A stretch of DNA of 6,365 nucleotides, from contig JAHZHY010000168.1 of NCBI GenBank assembly GCA_019420045.1, positions 5,923-12,287 of the forward strand, given 5' to 3'. The notes beneath the pieces are model-generated. The model saw only the letters and a list, made by a program, of their open reading frames with translations, was not told the origin of the DNA and searched no databases. Both the position numbers and the translations under genes were made by a program. Origin of the DNA: Clostridiales bacterium. GTDB taxonomy: Bacteria > Bacillota > Clostridia > Oscillospirales > Butyricicoccaceae. Shown here piece after piece: positions 1 through 5,482 of the stretch (position 1 is its first letter; every line of letters begins with the position of its first letter).

Positions 1-593
1 GTCAGAGCACCATTCAGATGCAGGCCCAGGTGGTGGCCCAGTATTTCGACAATTTCAACCTGCTCAGCCAGCATTTTGACGGGCTGATGAAGGTGGATTT
101 CAATTTCCTGGGCATCAATCTGGCGTTGACCCCGTCTTTTAAGGAATTCAACATTTTGTGGGTCGTGCCCATTCTGTCGGGCGCTACCGCCTTTTTGCAA
201 AGCTATGTCATGCGCCTGATGCAGAAGCGTCAGGGGGTGGTGCAGGATGCTTCGGCCAATGCCTCCGCCGCCATGATGAATGTGATGATGCCGGCGATGT
301 CCATCTATTTCGGCTTTATCCTTCCCGCCGGTCTGGGGGTCTACTGGATCTCCCGCAACATCTTTTCCGTGATCCAGGAGCTGATCCTCACCCCTTACTT
401 TATCAAGAAGGGCCGGGAGAAGGAAGCTCAGATGATTGCCGAGCAGGAAGAGAAAAAGAAGCTCCGTCAGGAACAAATGGCCCAGCGGCGGCTGGAACAG
501 AGTCAGCAGGCCAAATCGGGCAAGGAAAAGGGTAAGCAGTCCGGAAAAACCAAGGGAACAAAGGACTCTTCTCAGGACGATGAGCAAGTTTAA
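1..593 (+). CDS. yidC: YidC/Oxa1-family membrane protein insertase, 3' part (5' end outside window)
   Basis: YidC inserts and folds proteins in the cytoplasmic membrane, alone or with SecYEG. Only the C-terminal part is present: the open frame runs in from the left edge (first complete codon at base 3) and ends at TAA 591-593. Counting from the first internal Met (base 18), hydrophobic segments lie at about residues 44-64 (ILWVVPILSGATAFLQ), 86-106 (MMNVMMPAMSIYFGFILPAG) and 107-124. The last two carry the YidC-like stretch GLGVYWISRN. From residue 130 on, the protein is a highly charged Lys/Glu/Gln/Arg tail, as in ribosome-contacting tails of Gram-positive YidC proteins (family knowledge). 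The next gene is khpB/jag, the usual partner in Bacillota, which supports the call. The Met at base 18 is not the true start. Any N-terminal lipoprotein signal would lie outside the window. Confidence 0.93.
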   Translation, partial: QSTIQMQAQVVAQYFDNFNLLSQHFDGLMKVDFNFLGINLALTPSFKEFNILWVVPILSGATAFLQSYVMRLMQKRQGVVQDASANASAAMMNVMMPAMSIYFGFILPAGLGVYWISRNIFSVIQELILTPYFIKKGREKEAQMIAEQEEKKKLRQEQMAQRRLEQSQQAKSGKEKGKQSGKTKGTKDSSQDDEQV

Positions 594-599
594 AGTGCA

Positions 600-608
600 C
601 AAAGGGTG
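600..608 (+). promoter_or_regulatory. Ribosome binding site deciding the khpB start
   Basis: The purine-rich AAAGGGTG at 601-608 sits 6-8 bases before ATG 615. An in-frame GTG at 606 lies inside this motif and has no comparable site upstream. This favours ATG 615 as the start. Confidence 0.6.
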
Positions 609-614
609 TTTGAA

Positions 615-1301
615 ATGGTAAAAAGTGTAGAAGCAAAGGGCGAATCCATCGACGCGGCGGTGGCCAATGCCCTTGCACAGCTGGGGAAAGAACGGGACGA
701 TGTGACGGTGGAAGTGCTGGAAAAGGGCAAAAGCGGCTTTTTCGGCATCGGCGCCCAGCCCGCTTTGGTGCGGGTGAGCTATGAGACTTCTCCCGCCGAT
801 ACCGCCATTGACTTTTTGGAAGGACTTCTCACCCGCTTTGGCGTAGAAGCCCAGGTGGAGTGCTCGGTGTGCCCCGAGGAAGAGACCATCCGTCTCAACT
901 TGGTGGGTCAGAACATGGGCTCTGTCATCGGCCGGAGAGGGGATACCCTGGATGCTATCCAGTATCTCACTAACATCGTTGCCAATAAAAACGAGGAAAA
1001 GCGGTGGCACCTGGTGCTGGATACCGAAAATTATCGGGCCAAGCGGCAGGCTACTCTGGAGCGGCTTGCGGTGAACACCGCCCAGAAGGCCCTGCGCTAT
1101 AAGCGTAGTATGGCTCTGGAGCCGATGAATCCCCAGGAACGGCGGATCATCCATTCGGCCCTTCAGGATTATGAAGGGGTGAGCACCCATTCGGTGGGCG
1201 TGGAGCCCAATCGAAAGGTGATTGTGGTGCCGGAAGGCGCCCGGGAAAACCGGGGCAGCGGCCGTCCCAACAAAGGCGGACGTGGCCGTCAGGACCAATA
1301 A
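615..1301 (+). CDS. khpB: Jag/KhpB RNA-binding protein (Jag-N, KH and R3H domains)
   Basis: KhpB (Jag, EloR) is a cytoplasmic RNA-binding protein. In streptococci it acts with KhpA in control of cell elongation and division; the exact role here is inferred from family. The 228-residue product shows the full domain order: Jag-N at about 1-56 (with KGKSGFFGIG), a KH domain at about 85-140 with its GxxG loop as IGRRGDTL (105-112), and an R3H domain at about 144-206 with the signature ERRIIH, giving R176-x3-H180, followed by THSVGVEPNRKVIVV. The last 20 residues are a Gly/Arg/Asn-rich basic tail, likely disordered. I chose ATG 615 because the Shine-Dalgarno-like AAAGGGTG precedes it; starting at GTG 606 would add only three residues. 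The gene begins 21 bases after yidC, so the two are probably cotranscribed. A strong terminator follows the stop by 14 bases. Confidence 0.95.
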   Translation: MVKSVEAKGESIDAAVANALAQLGKERDDVTVEVLEKGKSGFFGIGAQPALVRVSYETSPADTAIDFLEGLLTRFGVEAQVECSVCPEEETIRLNLVGQNMGSVIGRRGDTLDAIQYLTNIVANKNEEKRWHLVLDTENYRAKRQATLERLAVNTAQKALRYKRSMALEPMNPQERRIIHSALQDYEGVSTHSVGVEPNRKVIVVPEGARENRGSGRPNKGGRGRQDQ

Positions 1302-1315
1302 CCAAGTGACCCAGA

Positions 1316-1351
1316 GGGGCGCGGGGCTTTAACGCCCCCGCCCCCTTTTTT
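1316..1351 (+). terminator. Intrinsic terminator between khpB and mnmE
   Basis: GGGGCG (1316-1321), a bulged C (1322) and GGGGC (1323-1327) pair with GCCCC (1334-1338) and CGCCCC (1339-1344). The result is an 11-bp, nearly all G-C stem with a six-base loop, TTTAAC. After one further C, six T follow at 1346-1351. This is a textbook Rho-independent terminator shape. It would end the yidC-khpB transcript, but leaves only 24 bases before the mnmE start, 15 of them taken by the mnmE ribosome binding site and its spacer. Either mnmE is expressed by read-through or it uses a promoter inside khpB; I could not find a convincing one. Confidence 0.85.
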
Positions 1352-1375
1352 CTGCATCGGAAAGGAGAAAGCACC

Positions 1376-2731
1376 ATGATGGAAGATACCATCGCCGCCT
1401 ATTCCGGCGGTACATTGCCCGGGGCCATCGGTATCTGCCGCATCAGCGGTCCCCAGGCCTTTGCGTTGGCCGATGAGCTGTTTTTCCCCACCAAAGGGGG
1501 GAAGATGAGCCAGGGGCCTTTTTATACCATGCGCTATGGTCAGGTGCGGGCCGCAGACGGCCGGGCCCTGGATCTGTGCCTGGCCTGCTGCTATCCCGGG
1601 CCGTCCAGCTATACCGGTGAGGATCTGCTGGAGATCTTCTGCCATGGCTCCCAGGCAGTGGTGGCCTGCATTCTGGAACGGGCCATGGAGCTGGGCGCCC
1701 GTCCGGCCCAGGCAGGGGAATTCACCAAGCGGGCCTTTTTGGCAGGAAAGCTGGATCTCACCGGAGTGGAGGCCGTGGCCGATCTCATCGAGTCCCAGTC
1801 GGCCGCCGCTGCCAAGAATGCAGCCTCTTTGCTGCAAGGGGGAATCTCCCGGCCCATCCGTCAGATGCGGGAAAAGATCTTTCAGCAGCTGACCCATTTT
1901 TATGCCGTGTGCGATTATCCCGATGAGGATCTGGACCCCTTTGTCAACGAAGAGGCCCGGAAGGTGCTGGAGGAATGCACCGCAGAGCTGGAAAAGCTCT
2001 ATCAGGGCTTCCAGCGGGGAAGAGTGCTGAAGGAAGGACTGCCGGTGACCATCCTGGGCCGGCCCAATGTGGGAAAATCCTCTTTGCTCAACAGCCTGGC
2101 TGGATATGAGCGGGCCATTGTCACCGACGAGGCAGGCACCACGCGGGATGTGGTCACCGAATCGGTGCGCTGCGGGGACACTGTGCTGCGGCTGTCCGAT
2201 ACGGCCGGATTGCGGGAAACCTCCAGCCAGGCGGAAAAGATGGGCATCGACAAGGCCCGGGAGAGTGCCCGGGAAAGCCGATTGGTGCTTTGTGTGTTCG
2301 ATGGTTCTTCTCCCTTGACCGAGGAGGACCGTCAGGTGATGGAAACTGCCCAGGGCCTGGAGCGGGCCGCTATCTTGAACAAATGGGACAAGGGGGCCCT
2401 GGACTTCCCGGAGGTGGAACAGGCTTTCCCCAAAGTATTCCGTTTGTCGGCCAAAACCGGAGAAGGTGTGTCGGAGCTTTGCCAATGGCTGGCGGGGCTG
2501 ACCCAGGGAGAAGGCGAGACCCTGGTGACCAGCGCCCGGCAGGCGGCCTTGCTGGGCAAGGCGGCGGAAAGCTGCCGCATGGCTGCCCAAAGTGCCGCCA
2601 TGGGCTTTACCGCCGATGCCTTTCTGGCCGATGGGGAAGAGGCCGTGCGGCTTTTGGATGAAGTGCTGGGAGATGCGGTGAGCGAGGATATCGTCCACGG
2701 TATTTTCTCCCGGTTCTGTGTAGGAAAATAG
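1376..2731 (+). CDS. mnmE: tRNA uridine-5-carboxymethylaminomethyl(34) synthesis GTPase MnmE (TrmE)
   Basis: MnmE is the potassium-activated GTPase that, with MnmG, modifies C5 of wobble uridine 34 in tRNAs reading split codon boxes, using a methylene-tetrahydrofolate carbon. The 451 residues match the usual family length. Order: N-terminal folate-binding domain (about 1-118, with RISG at 22-25 and a GEFTKRAFL segment at 114-122), then a helical domain interrupted by the G domain (about 220-375). G motifs: GRPNVGKSS 228-236, TTRD 255-258, DTAG 275-278, NKWD 335-338 and SAK 358-360. The K-loop (IVTDEAGTTRD), the potassium-ligand Asn231 and the presumed catalytic Glu281 in DTAGLRE are present. 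The protein ends in FCVGK with Cys448, the family's C-terminal cysteine signature. ATG 1376 is eight bases after AAAGGAG (1361-1367); a second ATG at 1379 fits less well. The stretch YSGGTLPGAIGI near the N-terminus differs from the common ATPPGxGGxGI. Confidence 0.98.
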   Translation: MMEDTIAAYSGGTLPGAIGICRISGPQAFALADELFFPTKGGKMSQGPFYTMRYGQVRAADGRALDLCLACCYPGPSSYTGEDLLEIFCHGSQAVVACILERAMELGARPAQAGEFTKRAFLAGKLDLTGVEAVADLIESQSAAAAKNAASLLQGGISRPIRQMREKIFQQLTHFYAVCDYPDEDLDPFVNEEARKVLEECTAELEKLYQGFQRGRVLKEGLPVTILGRPNVGKSSLLNSLAGYERAIVTDEAGTTRDVVTESVRCGDTVLRLSDTAGLRETSSQAEKMGIDKARESARESRLVLCVFDGSSPLTEEDRQVMETAQGLERAAILNKWDKGALDFPEVEQAFPKVFRLSAKTGEGVSELCQWLAGLTQGEGETLVTSARQAALLGKAAESCRMAAQSAAMGFTADAFLADGEEAVRLLDEVLGDAVSEDIVHGIFSRFCVGK

Positions 2732-2741
2732 GAGAAAAGTC

Positions 2742-4610
2742 ATGTCTTATCTGGCAGGAACATATGAAGTAGTGGTCATCGGAGGAGGCCATGCCGGTAT
2801 CGAAGCGGCGCTGGCTGCGGCCCGGCTGGGCCATCGTACCCTGATGATCACCACCAATCTGGACAGCGTGGGAAATATGCCTTGTAACCCTTCCATCGGC
2901 GGCACCGCCAAGGGACAGCTGGTGCGGGAGATCGACGCCCTGGGCGGGGAAATGGGCCGTGCGGCCGATGCCTGCGGGATTCAGTTCCGCATGCTCAATC
3001 GGGGAAAAGGTCCGGCTGTCCATTCTCCCCGGGCCCAGGCTGACCGGGCCGCTTACAAGCAGTATATGAAGGAAGTGTTGGAGCACTGCGAGAACCTGTC
3101 CATTCGCCAGGGGGAGGCAGCGGAGATCCTCACCCAGGAAGGCAAGGTCTCCGGCGTGCTGTGCGTGGGCGGTGCTCTTTATGAGACACGGGCGCTGGTG
3201 GTGTGTACTGGTACTTTTCTCAATAGCCGTATTTTTGTCGGTGAGCAGAATATCCTCTCCGGCCCGGACGGTCTGGCTGCCGCTACCCATCTCACGGAAT
3301 CACTGGAAAAACTTGGTTTGCGCACCCGCCGGTTCAAAACCGGTACCCCGGCCCGGGTGGATGCCCGTTCTATTGACCTTTCCGCTTTGGAGGTGCAGCG
3401 GGGAGATGAGCCGCCCCGCCCCTTCTCTTTTGACTTTCAGGGGCAGCTCTATAACGACAGTCTGTGTTATCTGACTTACACCAACGGTCATACCCATGAG
3501 ATCATCCGGCAGTCTCTTGATCGGTCTCCCTTGTATGGGGGAGAGATCCAGGGAGTGGGGCCCCGATACTGTCCGTCTATTGAGGACAAAATCGTCAGAT
3601 TTTCCACAAAAGAAAGACATCAGGTCTTTATCGAGCCTTGTGGCAAAAATTCTGGTGAGATGTATTTGCAGGGACTTTCCACCTCTCTTCCGGAGGATGT
3701 GCAGCTGGCTTTCCTGCGCACTGTGCCTGGATTGGAGAAAGTGGAGATCATGCGGCCGGGTTATGCCATCGAATACGACTGTCTGGACCCCACTCAGCTC
3801 ACCTCTGGTCTGGGGGTGCGGGGCGTACCCGGACTGTATGCCGCCGGACAGATCTGCGGCACTTCCGGTTATGAAGAAGCAGCAGGCCAGGGACTGATTG
3901 CCGGCATCAATGCCGCCCGGTTTCTGGAAGGAAGGGAAGAGGTGGTGCTGGCCCGGTCCGACGGCTACATCGGCACTCTGATCGATGATATCGTCACCAA
4001 GGGCACCAACGAGCCCTATCGCATGATGACTTCCCGTTCGGAATACCGGTTGCTGCTGCGTCAGGACAATGCAGATGCCCGCCTGATGCCCTTGGGCCAC
4101 GCCATCGGCCTGGTTTCTCAGGAGCGTCTGGACAAGATGCAGCGGGACTATGACCAGGCGGCAGAAGAGATCCGCCGGCTTCAAAAGACCGCGGTTTCCG
4201 GCCCAGCCCTGGCCCAGGTGCTGGAAGAGCGGGGCAGTGCACCGGTGGGGCAGGGGATTCTGCTCAGCGATCTGCTGCGGCGTCCCGAGATCAGTTATGA
4301 TTGTTTGGCTCCTTTGGACCCGGGCCGTCCGCCTCTTTCGGAAAAAGTGCGGGAGCAGGTGGAGATCCAAACCAAGTACCAGGGGTATATCCAAAGAGAA
4401 CTGCGCCAGGTGGAAGAACACAAAAAGCTGGAGGAAAAGCGCTTGCCAGAGGATCTGGATTATCTGTCCATGTCCACTTTGCGGCTGGAGGCCCGGCAGA
4501 AGCTGGATGCTCTCCGGCCCCGGAGTCTGGGTCAGGCTTCCCGGATCTCGGGGGTCAGCCCTTCGGATATTGCGGCGCTGATGATTTTGCTGGGGCAAAG
4601 GGGGAAATGA
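2742..4610 (+). CDS. mnmG: tRNA uridine-5-carboxymethylaminomethyl(34) synthesis enzyme MnmG (GidA), FAD-binding
   Basis: MnmG is the FAD- and NADH-dependent partner of MnmE in wobble-uridine modification; the two form a heterotetramer in the cytoplasm. The 622 residues match full family length. Near the N-terminus is the dinucleotide-binding motif GGGHAG (14-19), followed by MPCNPSIGGTAKGQLVREID with Cys48. PRYCPSIEDK carries Cys277. These correspond to the two catalytically important cysteines known in E. coli MnmG. A second FAD-contact stretch, GLYAAGQICGTSGYEEA, is at 364-380, and MMTSRSEYRLLLRQDNAD at 428-445. The C-terminal helical part (about 550-622), which binds MnmE and tRNA in the family, is intact. 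ATG 2742 is seven bases after AGGAG (2730-2734). That site overlaps the mnmE stop codon, so translation is probably coupled. No frameshift or missing residue is seen. Confidence 0.98.
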   Translation: MSYLAGTYEVVVIGGGHAGIEAALAAARLGHRTLMITTNLDSVGNMPCNPSIGGTAKGQLVREIDALGGEMGRAADACGIQFRMLNRGKGPAVHSPRAQADRAAYKQYMKEVLEHCENLSIRQGEAAEILTQEGKVSGVLCVGGALYETRALVVCTGTFLNSRIFVGEQNILSGPDGLAAATHLTESLEKLGLRTRRFKTGTPARVDARSIDLSALEVQRGDEPPRPFSFDFQGQLYNDSLCYLTYTNGHTHEIIRQSLDRSPLYGGEIQGVGPRYCPSIEDKIVRFSTKERHQVFIEPCGKNSGEMYLQGLSTSLPEDVQLAFLRTVPGLEKVEIMRPGYAIEYDCLDPTQLTSGLGVRGVPGLYAAGQICGTSGYEEAAGQGLIAGINAARFLEGREEVVLARSDGYIGTLIDDIVTKGTNEPYRMMTSRSEYRLLLRQDNADARLMPLGHAIGLVSQERLDKMQRDYDQAAEEIRRLQKTAVSGPALAQVLEERGSAPVGQGILLSDLLRRPEISYDCLAPLDPGRPPLSEKVREQVEIQTKYQGYIQRELRQVEEHKKLEEKRLPEDLDYLSMSTLRLEARQKLDALRPRSLGQASRISGVSPSDIAALMILLGQRGK

Positions 4611-4611
4611 G

Positions 4612-5328
4612 ATGAGTTTTACCGATGTGATCGCCCAGGGATGTTTCACATGGAACATTCCCTTGCCCGAAGGGGCTTTGGAAGGGCTGGAAGAATACAC
4701 CCGGCTGCTGTTGGAGAAAAACCAGGTGATGAACCTGACGGCCATTACCGAGCCGGATCAGGTGGCCGTGCGTCATATGCTGGACTGCTTGTTCCAGCTT
4801 TCCTGCGGGGATTTTGAAGGCAAGCGGGTCATTGATATCGGAAGCGGGGGAGGGTTCCCCGGCATTCCTTTGCAGATCGCCCGGCCCAGCGCTCGGTTCC
4901 TGCTGCTGGACAGCCGGAAAAAACGGGTGGATTTTTTGCAGGAAGTGTGCGATGCCATAGGTCTTCCGGCGGAGACCATGGCCGGGCGGGCGGAAGAAGC
5001 GGCCCGGCAGAAGCAGTTGCGGGAGAAATTCGACATCGCCGTATCCCGGGCAGTGGCGCCCATGAATATCCTTTGTGAGCTGTGTCTGCCCTTTGTCCGT
5101 CCTGGTGGACTGTTCCTGGCCATGAAGAGCCAGAACGAAGGGGCTGAGCAGGAGATCCAGGGGGCACAAAAAGCCATCCGAACCCTGGGAGGTCGGCTGA
5201 AGGAACAGCGGAGTTACCAGCTGCCCGGCACCGATGTGCATCATCAGGTGGTGGTGATCGAAAAAGTGAAAAACACCCCGCCGGCCTATCCACGGCGTTA
5301 TGCCAAGATCGAAAGCGCCCCTCTGTAA
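4612..5328 (+). CDS. rsmG: 16S rRNA (guanine(527)-N(7))-methyltransferase RsmG (GidB)
   Basis: RsmG transfers a methyl group from S-adenosylmethionine to N7 of G527 in 16S rRNA (E. coli numbering). Loss of this methyl causes low-level streptomycin resistance in several bacteria. The 238-residue product is full length. It shows MNLTAI (40-45), the AdoMet-binding loop DIGSGGGFPGIP (75-86), the acidic end of the next strand at LLLDSRKKRVDFL (97-109), SRAVAP (145-150), and the C-terminal family ending PAYPRRYAKIESAPL. ATG 4612 lies one base after the mnmG TGA, and its ribosome binding site AAAGGGGG (4597-4604) is inside the mnmG coding end, so the genes are cotranscribed and probably coupled. Codons 11-16 (CFTWNI) are overlaid on a parS-type site at 4642-4657, which may constrain the local protein sequence. 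The 3' end is followed by a terminator at 5389-5418. Confidence 0.97.
   Translation: MSFTDVIAQGCFTWNIPLPEGALEGLEEYTRLLLEKNQVMNLTAITEPDQVAVRHMLDCLFQLSCGDFEGKRVIDIGSGGGFPGIPLQIARPSARFLLLDSRKKRVDFLQEVCDAIGLPAETMAGRAEEAARQKQLREKFDIAVSRAVAPMNILCELCLPFVRPGGLFLAMKSQNEGAEQEIQGAQKAIRTLGGRLKEQRSYQLPGTDVHHQVVVIEKVKNTPPAYPRRYAKIESAPL
4642..4657 (-). promoter_or_regulatory. parS-type centromere site inside rsmG
   Basis: The plus strand reads TGTTTCACATGGAACA; the minus strand reads TGTTCCATGTGAAACA. The Bacillus-type parS consensus is TGTTNCACGTGAAACA, so the minus strand differs at one base (C to T at position 8). The minus-strand site is an exact copy of the one at 6341-6356. ParB/Spo0J proteins load at such sites to build the partition complex and recruit SMC; parS sites cluster around the origin. 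The minus strand also reads as MFHVKH in one frame, a telltale of parS sites. Binding by a protein in this organism is inferred. Confidence 0.82.
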
Positions 5329-5335
5329 GGGGGCG
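5316..5335 (+). other. Short hairpin spanning the rsmG stop codon
   Basis: CGCCCC (5316-5321) can pair with GGGGCG (5330-5335) around an eight-base loop that contains the rsmG TAA. No T-tract follows, so on its own it is not a terminator. It could protect the 3' end of the transcript or be chance in GC-rich sequence. The remaining bases up to 5388 show nothing I can name. Confidence 0.35.
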
Positions 5336-5388
5336 TGGCGGGACAGCCGTTCCTTTCTTTGCATTGGGTGGTTCGCCGCTGGGGGAGG

Positions 5389-5418
5389 GGAGGTCTCGAC
5401 AAAAGATCTCCTTTTTTT
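5389..5418 (+). terminator. Intrinsic terminator of the mnmE-mnmG-rsmG unit
   Basis: GGAGGTCT (5389-5396) pairs with AGATCTCC (5404-5411), eight pairs with one G-U wobble, around the seven-base loop CGACAAA. Seven T follow directly at 5412-5418. It lies 60 bases after the rsmG stop and before the noc promoter region, so it separates the RNA-modification genes from the segregation gene. Confidence 0.9.
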
Positions 5419-5428
5419 CTCTCTTCAT

Positions 5429-5466
5429 GTGACAATTTTTGCGCAGAGATGCTGATAAAATGTCAC
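5429..5466. repeat. Imperfect inverted repeat around the noc/parB promoter
   Basis: GTGACAATTTT (5429-5439) is mirrored by AAAATGTCAC (5457-5466): ten matching positions in each arm with one extra A (5435) in the left arm and 17 bases between the arms. The right arm overlaps the proposed -10 element, and the left arm lies where a -35 would be expected. This makes it a candidate operator for a dimeric regulator, possibly autoregulation. No known binding consensus was matched, so function is inference. Confidence 0.45.
5453..5461 (+). promoter_or_regulatory. Extended -10 promoter element for noc/parB
   Basis: TGATAAAAT fits the extended -10 form TGnTATAAT with one mismatch in the hexamer (TAAAAT). 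A -35-like GTGACA (5429-5434, five of six to TTGACA) lies 21 bases upstream, too far for an ordinary promoter, but extended -10 promoters tolerate a poor -35. The implied transcription start near 5467-5469 gives a leader of about 15 bases holding the ribosome binding site. Its position just after a terminator supports it. Confidence 0.55.
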
Positions 5467-5469
5467 CAT

Positions 5470-5476
5470 GGAGGTG
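5470..5476 (+). promoter_or_regulatory. Ribosome binding site deciding the noc/parB start
   Basis: GGAGGTG is a near-perfect anti-Shine-Dalgarno match, six bases before ATG 5483. The in-frame ATG at 5468 overlaps it and the ATG at 5477 follows it immediately, so neither could use it. ATG 5483 is therefore the best start. Confidence 0.8.
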
Positions 5477-5482
5477 ATGGAC

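Noticed and set aside
606..614. GTG 606 as the khpB start
   Set aside because: It overlaps the best ribosome binding site, which is properly spaced from ATG 615.
1289..2743. Antisense open frame of 484 codons opposite mnmE
   Set aside because: It lies wholly across a well-supported MnmE gene, is rich in Gly/His/Gln with no recognisable domain, and reflects the scarcity of stop codons opposite GC-rich coding sequence.
2607..3290. Antisense open frame of 227 codons across the mnmE-mnmG junction
   Set aside because: Low-complexity shadow composition, no ribosome binding site or domain, and both overlapped genes are certain.
3600..3608. TTTTCCACA resembling a DnaA box (eight of nine to TTATCCACA)
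   Set aside because: It is a single copy inside mnmG with no AT-rich unwinding region. ATATCCACA at 5553-5561 is likewise isolated inside noc. Neither marks an origin within this window.
3300..4745. Antisense open frame of 481 codons opposite mnmG and rsmG
   Set aside because: It is a shadow of MnmG. Its only notable string, MFHVKH, is the reverse reading of the parS site, not a protein motif.
5421..5436. Possible third parS around TTCATGTGACAA upstream of noc
   Set aside because: Only the core CATGTGA matches. The outer positions on both sides mostly fail, so it is better explained as part of the promoter inverted repeat.
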